Assembly (NCBI GenBank): GCA_942486035.1
Contig: CALNXK010000183.1
Span: 605,001 to 669,000, forward strand
Origin: Porites lobata
Lineage: Eukaryota > Cnidaria > Anthozoa > Scleractinia > Poritidae
Length of the DNA: 64,000 bases
Direction: 5' to 3'
Position 1 is the stretch's first letter, and each line of letters opens with the position of its first letter. Positions 23,401 to 35,400 of this stretch are shown one piece after another. Below the pieces are notes generated by a model. The model was given only the letters and a program-made list of their open reading frames with translations. It was not told the origin of the DNA and searched no databases. The translations under genes were made by a program, and so were the position numbers.

Positions 23401-26400
23401 CGACACTGCTGCAAGGAGAAGCAGCTATGAGCAAGGTTTGTTGAAGGGTGATTTCGCTCGGGGATCACGGATGGCTACTGGTGATAGTTCACTTGTTTTT
23501 TGATTGTTACAATACCATTGTATAGAGACTGCCAGACCAAAGCATTATACAATTACTCAACTAAGTACTATGGAAATGAAGTAGTCGCACAGCTTTTATT
23601 TCTAAGCCTTCCAACCATGTCACTGATCTTTTAGGGTCGGTTCAAAATTGAGGGATCTCTGAAATATGGATACTCGACCTATTTAGGGATCTCTGAAATA
23701 TAGATACTCGACCTACCTGGCATCTCGTATATTGAATATATGTCAAGCTAAGAAAAATTAAAGATGACTTTTTAGTAGGAATTTTGAAATCAGTTACTGG
23801 TCTTTTAGGTGAACATTATCACCTGGATAATCGAAGCAAAAGCAATAAGATGAGCAGACTTTTTGAGCAAGGAAATGTAAAAAAAAACAACATGCTTAAA
23901 CAGAGTTCTGTTTGGTATCCGTGGAGAAATATCAACTCTTAAATAGTCACAATAATAATACTGATTATAATTGAGATGATGGTGATAATAGATCAACGTT
24001 TTTCAGGATTGTTTATCTAATTCCATGCACAATTTAATCTAAAGGATCTTTTCTTCAAGCTAATGGAAAAAAATGTCAATTATTTAGAGATAAAACCAGG
24101 GCCCGAGGCCTACATGTAAGTGAGCGCGAAGCAAGACCAGGCATTTGCTTCGTTTAAACGTTAAAGGTTTAAAGACTTGTGGAAAGTGGAAAGTACACTT
24201 AGTTTATCCAGCTAGTTTACAGTCACTCCACTCAGATAATTAGAAATGAATAATTCAAATACAACATAACAGGATTTAAAGCTCCAACTGGCAGAGGCAG
24301 TCAGTTGGCTATTTACAAGCTTAGCCGAGGATTTGAACTCGGGACGGCCGAGAACAAATCCACCAAGTGGCCAGAGCGGGACTCGAACCCGGGATCGTCG
24401 GATTACGAGTCCGTCGCGCTGACCACTCTGCCACGCCGCCTTTATATTATGCCAAAGTTAAAAACTAATCAGTACTCATTATTTGATTGAACTTCTTTTG
24501 AATTCAACGACCCTACAACAGTGGCATCCCAGTTAGTATCCTTGCACTCGCTTATCATTCCAACGTATTTAAGAGAAAGCCCTCTCCATTTTATTGAAGA
24601 GTTAAGTTAGGGCTTTTCAAAGTCCGTGGGTTTGTTGTTTTAAAGAGTAGTTTAGAGTTTTAGATGCTCTAGAAATCATGCATGGCAGGTACATGTAAAT
24701 GTCTTGCGCAGACTCACCTCGAAGTAACCAATTAAAGCGTCTGAACGAAACTTTATCGAGTCATATACCTAAATATATCGAAAAAATTAAAAGATTTTAA
24801 ATAATAATTACAGCTCGTCTTCATTATATTTTGTTATTTTTTTACTACTTGTAGATAATAATAATAATTATAGTTATGATAATGATAACGATGAGGCAAT
24901 GATGATGATGACGAAAATGATGATGATACTAACAGCAGTATAATGAAATGACAACAACAAAGCAGCTAGAGACATACATCTATTTCTAACAGTCCCTAGG
25001 CTGTAATTTATTCTTACCTCAAATGAAACCATTTCTTCAAACAGATCTGCTGGAGCCGCATGGAAACTGAATGAAAAGCTCTGCCCAAACCGACAAACAA
25101 ACAAACGCACAGAAGTTTCAATATCAGGTATTGATTTATTTATAAGGCCATTTTGTCTCAATCATAAAAATATCCCTTTCCAAATACTTTGTTATGAACG
25201 TGTTTCTTAGGAAACTTAAAATTTCATCTCACGCAAAATATTAACGGGCATGTGCATCTGATATCGAAGGATCGCCGAGCTAAGACGAAAGTGCCAAAAT
25301 GACTCACTTATTTTACTTTACCACTGAATAACGTATAACCCCAGTAGATGTAGCAATCACGAAAAGAAAAAGACACATAATATTCAGCTTCAACGAAAGT
25401 TTGGATGTCATAGTTTGGAAGACGAACAATGAAACTGAAAAAAAGAGAAGTTCCGTGTGTCAAGCTATAGCTACAGTCGCGTCCAAATCGAAGCATTCGA
25501 TTTTATATCTTCATAAAAAAGAGAACCTTCTTTCATTTACGTGTTTGCATTTCCCAAGTGTATGAGAAACTTTACAAAGGAAAGAGGAAAATGCGTATTC
25601 ACGTGTGTAAAATAAAATTTCAGAAACGTAAACGTTACCTCATTGAAACTAGGATTGTTCGTACACTTCTTTATTTTTGAATCTTTATCTTGATCAGCCG
25701 CGCTGACTCGCACGACAGGGTGGATATTCCCCCCGGGTAACTGACGAGCCTCGAATATTTTCACTCGGATCTGAAAATGAAGTGGACATAGGTGTTTTTA
25801 TTACTTTTAAGAAAACGAGCAGGAGTGTATTATCAGGTTTTTAAAAGAACTCGAGGCATAAAAGAAAAAAGAAAAAAATAATCACGAAGGGACCAAACCA
25901 GCCCCAAAATGGCTTATCAAAACGTAACAATTTGTGACGTCACAATTTAACATGTTGCGTCGAACAAAAACTTAGTATCATTTGGTCAGCAATCGTAGTC
26001 TATCTGGCAAGTTTGGTCGAGAAATGAAAAGAAATGTAAAAAATACGTAAATTTAGCCTTAATAAGCCCATTGGGGGGTGGTTTGGCCCCGCCGTGAATA
26101 AAGATAAATTATAGCTTCGATGATGCATTTTCCCGCTGTCTTATACATTTTCGCCCCATTTTTTTTTTCAATTCAGCTGAGTAAACTTTTGAGAAAGAAA
26201 TTTTGGCGGGATCGATTATTGATTTTTGCAGGTCATTAAATACAGATGAAAACATTGGAACATTTAAATTCGTAAACATTTAGTGCCATATATTTCAGAG
26301 GTTTGAGATTGGATATGAAGAGCGTTTCACAGATCAAGCATTCCAGCTATTTTGGAAACTTCTCTTGGATTTTGAAATTTTCCTAGATTTCCCCTGGCTT

Positions 26401-29400
26401 TTTCTTCTTTTTTAACTATTTTTTCCGCCGTGTTTGCTGATTAACTATCTTTTAATGAATACTTTTGCCGACTTTCGCTTATTTTACCTGGAAATCCTGC
26501 GGCTTGTTTGAGAGTGCCTTTCTCTTCTTTTTGCGTTTTCTTTTAGAACTGTAATTAAAAATGTACGTTTATACCTTTAAGCTATGTCTTCACTTATTCA
26601 GCGTGGACCACAGTTATAAAGTTATAGTCACAAATGAAAAGTATTCAGACTTGAGGTCCCGAGTTCAACTCTTGACCTCTGCCACGCGTGAAGTAGTTGA
26701 TTACTAGTTATTGCGCTGCCCGTCTAAAGTCATGTGTCTTCCCATCGAATACACCAGCACTCAGAGGATCAAAAGAGGGCACAAGGAAACTTGATCCGAA
26801 CCCACGAACCTTCTCTGAAAAGCTAAAGGCACGGACACTTGAACAATCATACCAACACGGCCCATGCATTTGATCATGAGGTTCTGGAGAAGAGGGCTTT
26901 TTCAAGTAAGTTATCTCTAACCTGGGTACTGTTAGGACTAGCGGTCGTCATGCAACGATCGCGAGATGTCCTTCTCATGAAAGAGAACAACTCCAGGGTA
27001 AAACGTCGAATTTCATATTGGATAAACCTAATGCTCGTAATCGAAAACAAACGATTTCGCTCATTAACTTTAACAAAGTTAATAAAGTGGAATGGTTACG
27101 AAGCCCGAACTTTGTTATATGTTTGTGTCAGCTTTCTTAAACTTGGCCGTGCATAACGTTCAATAGCATTCCTATCATTTTGAACTTATTGACCAATAGA
27201 AACATCGAATTAATTCATTCAGTCACAATTTGTGAACAGAAAACAAAGGATTGTGCACGGTCAGGGAGCTTCCAACATAAACTACTGCAGCACCGTTGTT
27301 TTCATCTTTGATGTTTGCCAGCATTCATAAACGGTCTCCTTTACTAACTATGGCTTTAGATTCGTCAAGTGGGAAGTTCGCCGTTCGACATCGGCCCAAA
27401 AAACCATAAAGAGACCAGACCCTTAATAGCTGCAAAAAATAAAGAATGACTGGGATACACATACTGGGATATACACTTACGACGTTAGCATGAACGCGAG
27501 GTCTAAAGGCCACATCGTAATTAAATTGTATAAAGTGGCGGAAGCGCGCACCCTAAAACCACGACAAAAAATAGTTCTCACAACTACTGAGCTGCTGCAC
27601 TTTATAATAATCGTTCCGATAACAGGAACGACTTGACGTTTCATATATTTCCTAAGGATCCTTGCCCAATGTTAGTTTTTCCACTATCCGCTTTCCAAAG
27701 CGCGTTCATTCACTATAAGACCTATAACTGCTCGAGGGATATCTTTGGGGGTTAATTTTTAATTTTAATCTCTAAATTACTAATCGTTCCTGGTTTCGCC
27801 GCCCTATTTACTATTCTAAAGTCTACGGGAAATCTGATGGCCCTTAGGCCTCGTTTCTATGCTTACGTCGTAATTGTCTATCAGCTCTAAATGTCCTTTT
27901 TAAGGGAGGTATCTTTTTAATGGAGGTGTTAGTTAGAGGAAAGATGATACATACGTCTTCGCTCCAGGTTTTCCTTCTTCTTCTTCTTCCTCTTCCTCCA
28001 GTTCCTCATCACCTTCTTCACCACCTTCTTCTCCCTTGGCGGACGGAGGTGGTTCGTAAGTCAAGCTCAGTTGAAGACTTCCCTGCGGGAAATAAGCGCT
28101 ACAAGTTTCAAACTGATTTTCCCAGCTACAAAGTGAAAGTTTATATTTGGAGCCATAGAAAATGCCTAGAATATATCAAACACAATACGAAATAGCCAAA
28201 TTACAAAATGAGAAAAGTTGCAGGAAAACAAAAACAAAAGCAAAAGCTATGTTGGCTCATTTGTGAAGAATCATAAATAGCCTCCCGGTAGTCTAAAATT
28301 TCAGGTTAGCTTCAGGATGTTACGCCTTTTTTTTTTTTTTTTTTTTTTTCATTTTGCATTATTTTGAATAAATGACGAACAATAACAACAACAAAAATTT
28401 CCGTGCTGACCAGTGTAGTAGAAGAGTAAACAAACTTTAAAACTAGAAGCCTTAGGCAGCAAGCCGTTAGAACTCTTATGGTTCCACAAGTAACACCCTC
28501 CTCCATTTACTTAATTGTTAATCGTTAATTAATGTGCTGGTAATCCTGGCCTGATGATAGAAAACTGATAATCATGGTCTTCCTGAAACCTTTTTTGACG
28601 GTGCTACGCTGGTGTCAAGTTTTAGTGCATGAAGGATATGCGCTGTAAAACTATGACCTCTGCGACATCTCTACAAGAATGATCTCTTACTGACATTTAA
28701 CGTCCACCGTAAAATTAAACTTACTGAAGTAGCATTTTGCTGTCCATCTACTAAGTTCACGTCTTTGTCCTGGGATTTGTTTTTAGAGCGAACCAGGTTG
28801 CTCAAAGGAACTGATGCTGAGCCAAGTAATCTGTGAAATATCAAAATAGGGTAATTCGCTATTTTGGACCGGTGATTGTTATGCACAATTAAGAGTTATC
28901 GAAATTGTACAGACATAAGAGGCATCTAAGTTCATTACAGGGGCGATGCCGCATTTGGGAAAACAAAACACTGAATCTTGTGGACATATACATTGAATAA
29001 AAAAGGTATTTTCTAAGTTACCTTAGTTTGGCACACGCCTACAAAAGTAAAAGATGAGGAAAGTCCCTTTCATGCCCAGGATAATATTCCTCGGATGTCC
29101 TGTTATTTATTAACGAGTAATTGACAGATCACGCTACCGAATTCGAAGCTCCACTGGTGTCAAGAGCAGGCGTGTCAAGGTGACGCATCGTAAAGGCCAG
29201 AAGAGTATTAAAAACAACAACAACAAAACAAAAATGAAAATAGGTAAATAATGAAAGTCTCAGAAAAGAGGGGTGCGCTTAAGCAGGGGGGGGGGGGCGG
29301 TAACGATTTTGTTACCCCTCTCGATAAACTCCCAGAATACTCTTCACCCCTGTAACTAACTTGTTTAAGCTATCAGATAACATATAGAAGAGTGACTGAG

Positions 29401-32400
29401 ATATTGCTAGGGTTCCCTGTTGCGTTCTTGGCAATAACTGACGTTTGCAATATATTATAACATATTATAATTGGCCACTTGATCACGAGGTCTGTAGAAA
29501 TAGGCAAGCTCAGTGATACCACCAACATGCGCAGCTGCAGCTGCAATTTTCACAACAGAATGAGATGCTTAAACAAAGAAGAGAAAAAGAACTAAAGAGC
29601 CATTTTGGAAGTTAAAGATCAAGAGGAATATTGAAACTGGGAAAAAAAGATTTTAGTAACATTGAGGAAGAGGGACATTGAAACAAACTTGAGCAGAAAA
29701 TATCGTCTCCGGGAAAGGGGTACGATGTGTGTTTGAGCTGTGTTGAAACAGAAAATTAGCAGGTGGAATTAAGATCATGAGATATGACAAGAGGTTTCAA
29801 AAGTTTAAACAGAACCAACTATTTCGAACTAATCATAAGCTGTTTTATGAACACTAGATGAAAACTAAAAAAAGACTTGAAACAGAGTTTCTGAACCCAA
29901 TGAAGCCCCCACCTTTTGGGGTAAAATCTGGTGGGAGGAAGTTAGTCACCACGAGAAGGCGTCTTGGCTGGAGGACATTAAGCAGGAGATCAGAACAACA
30001 GAGACGCAAGAAGTTATAATCATCACTGTGGGGGACATTATAAACGGAGTGAAAAATATGGCAAATTGTAAGGCAGCAGGTGCTGACCTAGTTCAGGACT
30101 GCTGGTTTAAGAAACTGACACCAACAAACATTAGATGGTAAGAATACCAGGAAGATTGTGTTTGCCAAGGAAATATTCCAGAGTGGATAGTCACAGGAAG
30201 AACAGTTTTGATACAGAAAGATCCAGCGAAGGGGAATCACGCAAACAACTATCGCCCTGAGGCCTGCCTACCTATGATGTGGAAGCTTTTGACATGAATC
30301 ATGGTAGAGAAGTTATACCAACATCTGGACAGAAATGGACTGCTAGTAGATGAGCAGAAGGACTGGAGAACCCAAGGAACAAAGGACCAATTGCTAGAAG
30401 ACAAAACAGTCCTGAAGAACTGCCGAAGGAGGCTAACAAATTCATCAATGGCTTGGATAGATTAGAGGAAGGCTTCAGATAAGGTGCAACATTCGTGGAT
30501 CCTGAAATGCCTGGAGATGGTTGGTACAGCCATAAAAATGATCTCTATAATCAGCAACAGCATGGAGTGGAGCTTAGGCAGGTTGACATCACGAGAAGAA
30601 TCTTTCAGGGATACCCTTCTCGCTTGTTGTCACCCTTGCTGTTTATAGCAGTCATGTTGCTACTTAAAGTACTACAAGAGATGAAAGTTGAATATAGACT
30701 GGCAAAGGGCATGCTGCCCATCAACAGCTTATAGATGATTTGAAGCACTAAAAAGCTAACAAAGACCAACTTGACTCACTCATCCAAGCAGTAAGGGTTT
30801 TCTCAGAAGACATCAAGATGCCGTTTGGGCCAGATATCCATATGGAGAAATTCGGGACATGAGTGGGTGGCCCTATTTTCCACGGTTGATGAACCTGTCA
30901 ATCATGGATATCTCATCTGCGATTTCCTATTGGTTAACTGTTGCCAAAGTGTCATGAAATTTTTGCTCTGCCCCATCGTCTCCTGTTATGTCACGTATTT
31001 TGGGGGCGAGGAAATTGAGATATATTCACACTAAGAATTTCTACAAAGAGCTGGATAATTTTGTGAGTGAAATGAAGAGAAGAAAGATAAATCTTTTCTG
31101 TTTCATCTTTTGAAAAGGAAAAAGAGCAAAACTGCGTAAAAACACAACCAGTGAATGAGGAGTCTGTTTCGGATTGCCCCGGTGGATCCCCAAAATAAAA
31201 TTCTACTGAGACTCGGTCGGCTTAGAGGGCCTGCTCTGCGATGTAATTAACGGGATTTCTCCATCGATCAGGAGTCAATGCCCGCCAAAGATAGAGAAGA
31301 ATCTGACATCTTTACAGCTCTTTTCGAAAGAATAAGTATCCGCAGTAATCGTCTCCTGAAATATCCGTCACGCGCTACTTTTGTATTTTGAAAGTTGCTT
31401 CCCCCAGATTCACTCGATTAAAAAGATCTAGAACTGCTTTGATGCCTGGTGACAAACAACAAGCGGTTACAATTAAAGTTCATTTGAAGACAAAATGGCT
31501 ACACAAAAAGAGAGAAAGACTCTCGTGAGTGAAGCCTTCCTCGCCGTATTTCGGCCTTATTAAGTCACGCTTAAGGAGTTTTCAGCGAAAGTAGATTGCA
31601 AGGTGGCAGATATATTTATTTTGGCGTGTTTTCTTTTATTTTGCTTCAAAGAACATCTGTTTGAAAGGGGAAAGCAGATGCAACATTTTGGATATGTCGT
31701 CTGTTTTTTCTGGAAATCGCGTTGCAATGAACCTCCCCTGCGTGAAATTAGAGACAGCATGGGCGCCATTCGTAGTTTTTGGACGATTTTCCGTCTGGAC
31801 CAAAACCGTGGCCATTGTAAATTAACTTTATATATATTTTTTATTTATGGCATGAATAAGTTAACTGAATATTGGACATGGGAGAGATGCAAAATCGTGG
31901 GTAAGATCAGTTTATTTTGTTTTCGTCCGTATAAAGTCCCTTCTTATAGACAGCCATTCAGCGGGATTATGCAATCTTAATCCTCTATCTATGGCGCGTG
32001 CTTGTCCATTATTTCTCCACATGTGTGCTGTCTTGGAAATGAGAAGAGGAAGGAAAGTTGAGATTAGTGGAATATATTATAGCTTCCTGATGGCCAGGAC
32101 ATCGTGGAAGTTGAGGAAGAGGGCTAAAGGTACCTGGCATTTTACAATTGGATCAAACTCTCGAAACTAAGATTAACCTGCGAAAACAGCCGACATTTGG
32201 CGAGGCTACCAGTGGTTTTCCCTGCCAAATGACGTCTGAGAAACGAGCACAGAAATTTCACAGCGATGACGCGTCACTTCCCAGATCTGGGTAGTGCTTC
32301 TGGTTGGTTGACTCAAATTTCCTACGCAGCACGACCAATCAGAAGCACTACCCAGATCTGGGTAGTGATGCGTCATCAGTATGTAATTTCTGCGCTCGTT

Positions 32401-35400
32401 TCTCCGACGTGTTTTTTGCGGGAAAGCCAGTGGTAGCGTCACCAAATGTCGGTTGTTTTCTCAAGCTATACTTAGATGAAAGGCAAGATAGTAGAGGAAT
32501 ATATCAGACGATTTATTAAATAAGTAGCAGCGTAGACGATGATGGGGTGTTATCAAATGCATCAATACCTATTGTAGATGTGGTGCGCTACAGTGTAGGT
32601 ATCGTGGTTTGGACAGTGGAAGAGTTTGCCAGCATACATAGAAAAAATAGAACGATATTACCAATGAATGGTTCTCTATACACCAGAAGTAATGTAACCA
32701 GACTGTCTCTGCCGAGGAAGGATAGGGGGAGAGGGTTGATTGGTATTAAGGTATGTGGAAATAAGAGGAGAAAGGCATTTCATGGTTACCTGAGTGGGTG
32801 CTGCAAATGATATTGAAGGAGAAAGTGCTTGTTGAAGAAGATAACCTTTAATTATGACTGCCAGAGGACGAGAAAGGAGAGGAATGCCCTGCATGGAGAG
32901 TTTGCTTGGCAAACGGCTTCATGATCAGATGTTGGTGGAGAGGACAGAATGTTTGTAGAAGGCTTGATACTCGCTGCTCAAGAACTCGCTTTGAGAACAA
33001 ATTCGATCCAGCACAGCATATATAACACACCTGAGAAACCACTGCAGATCATGTGGTGACCACACAGAAACAGTATGGCATATTTTCAGTGAATGCAGGA
33101 AGCTTGTCCATAGAGAATAAGGCTATAGGAAACGCCACGACGAGGTGTGGCTCTAGGGGTACACTAGGAGCTGTGCAGAAAGTATGGGTTAGAGTGTTAA
33201 CCGACAAGTGGTACAACCACCAAGTCTCACTAAGTTGCAGGAAATAGAGAAGTAAGGATAACTTGGGATATGACCATCTTTACAGAAAAGCGGCTTAAGC
33301 ACAATCGGGAAGATATTACTGTAGTATTCATGACACCCACGAAAGGACACTTATCGACATAGTTCTGCCAGCGGACCAAAATCCTTTGTAGTGAGGAGGA
33401 AAAGGTGGAAAGGTATCAAGACCTAGCGCTCGAAGTTAAAAGAATCCATAGAACCACGAAGAAGACAGTCATAGCCATCGTAATTGATGCACTTGGAACT
33501 ATCTCAAAGAATGCAAGGCCTGGTATTTGGAGGATCAGTCTGCCTGGCATTTTTCTGCACAGTTGTCAGCCATCCTTGGCACTGCTCATATTGCAGAAGG
33601 CGGTTGTGTCTCTAAGCTTCGGGAAGCTGCTGAGACATATGGTATTTTCAAGTTATTCAAACCACCATAAAATATCACTGTTAACAGTTTAAAACCTAAC
33701 GACAATGTGTGCTATGCTTTTTAACTCTCCGTTATTTTAAGATTGTACCTCAAAATCTTGTCATGAGAATTAGATCATATGACCCTGAGCTGCAAAGGGC
33801 CTATCAAGATAGTATAATACTAATTAAAAGTTTACCGGCTCACTCTTACATTGATTATGGTAAAGAGGTGGTTTGCCAGTAGAACTTTTTGCGTTTGTGG
33901 ACGCAGTTCTGTTATGTTATCATTCAAATAAAACGACCAATGTAGAAAAACTGCGAAAGAATAAGAGTAAGGACGAAAACTATGACATTTAAATCAATGG
34001 ATTGTGAAATCTTATTACGTCTTCCAAGTCATTGAGGTCTAAAATAATATTCGTCAATTTTGCATTTCATAATAATTGTCATAATTATTATTTATATTTG
34101 CAGACATAATGTTTTCTTGGGTTCTATGAATAAAAAACGGTAAATCGGGAGGCATCTAAAGTAGAGAAAGGGGAAAAATGATGCTGACTTTGAAAAATTC
34201 AATTTGGGAGGGTAAATTACAATTTGCTATCGTGACGTTTAAAAGCTTGCAATCTAGTCACGAAACGTTGTGTTTGACCAGCTGTGTATTTAATTCAGCT
34301 TTCTTATCGTGATCAATATATTTAAGCAGCATAAGTAAACACTTCAAGGTTGCAATAATCTTAGTCGGTGATATCTTTTTACCCACCGATTAGGTCCGAT
34401 TTTCTCCCAGTCTTTAACTTTAACTTCCAAAGTCTCTTGAGCCGACAGTTCCTTTCCGTTAAGGTCATACTCAAAATCCTTAAGAAAGAAGGGATTAAAA
34501 AAGACCGGTGTGAGAGTTGCGTCATGTAGTGCAAATGAGCCCTTTTTGCTTGGTTTAAATCAAGGATCCGATCAGTGCTGAGTTAACAACTGAGCATGCC
34601 CAATAGTTCAGTATAACCATTTTACAGTCCGATCGATACACTAGTTTCAGCATTGGAGTAACCAACCTTACAAGAAATATAAATATAAAAAAAGGAGGGG
34701 AAAGGAAGGGATAATAAAATTTTATGGTCATTTGAGGCTAATTTTATTATTGTGTATAGTAATTATAATGAGAACTTCCTCTATTCTCCTTTACTCGAAA
34801 CCACGAGATGCATGGTGACTACATGTATCTCTAAAAAATGTGAGCAAGTCGGCAATGATCTCTTGAGGACTGTACTGACCGTCTATAGTCACTAACGAAA
34901 ACAACAAATTTATTTCCCAGGCTTTTCTCAATATCTTTGACTCAAATCAGTGAAAAGTCACTGGTTGACTTAGAATTCAGTCAAATTAAAATAAAAACCC
35001 ACCTTGTTCCAAACAGGGTTCAGCTCATCTTTAACAACTTCAGTCTTTTGTTCTTGACCTTGTAAAAGAGTAACATTGCACAAATATAGCGGTATTCAAC
35101 AATACCAAACAGGCAGGATTTTGACTTTCAACTAGGCAAATTTTTATAATTTGTAACGCGTCGGAGTAAAAAATGACGCAGCTAAAACATTGTAAATTCC
35201 TTTTGCAACCTACATACATTTCTAAAATATAATGTACCTAATTATTTCTGGAAAAATTATTCAAGTTTGAGCCGGGATCATCAGATATATTCAAAATGAA
35301 AATTTCCTTCGATCTGAAATGTCGATTTTAAAAAGAATTAAAGTTTAGCTATCTATGAAAAAAATGAAATCAAATTCAGCAATATATTAAATGATTCAGT

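Larger units (their letters stand above)
29880..33690 (+). pseudogene. Decayed R2/NeSL-type LINE (reverse transcriptase, zinc knuckle, restriction-like endonuclease), interrupted
   Basis: Non-LTR retrotransposon remains with many stops and frameshifts. The RT part spans ~29.9-30.83 kb: NNYRPEACLPMMWKLLT (30244), a QLIDDLK degenerate catalytic box (~30726) and FSEDIKMPFG. After an interruption it resumes at ~32.53 kb with RYSVGIVVWTVEEF and LSLPRKDRGRGLI. A CCHC knuckle (CRSCGDHTETVWHIFSEC, C-x2-C-x8-H-x4-C) lies at 33043-33096. A C-terminal segment, EKVERYQDLALEVKRI and VIDALGTISKN (33.40-33.52 kb), resembles the restriction-like endonuclease of R2/NeSL-group LINEs. That order and the absence of an APE endonuclease point to the group, but the exact clade is inference. 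It sits in ferlin intron 3, antisense to the gene, and cannot encode a protein. Confidence 0.8.

Noticed and set aside
24369..24440. Functional tRNA-Thr(CGU) gene on the minus strand
   Set aside because: A and B boxes are good, but the acceptor arm does not close and a SINE body follows. Annotated as a SINE.
26640..26700. tRNA-like segment (GAGTTCAACTC near GCCACGCGTG)
   Set aside because: Only a partial B-box resemblance, with no A box at the right distance.
31603..31980. 125-residue ORF with hydrophobic stretches
   Set aside because: Lies within the insertion that splits the LINE; no recognised domain or splice context.
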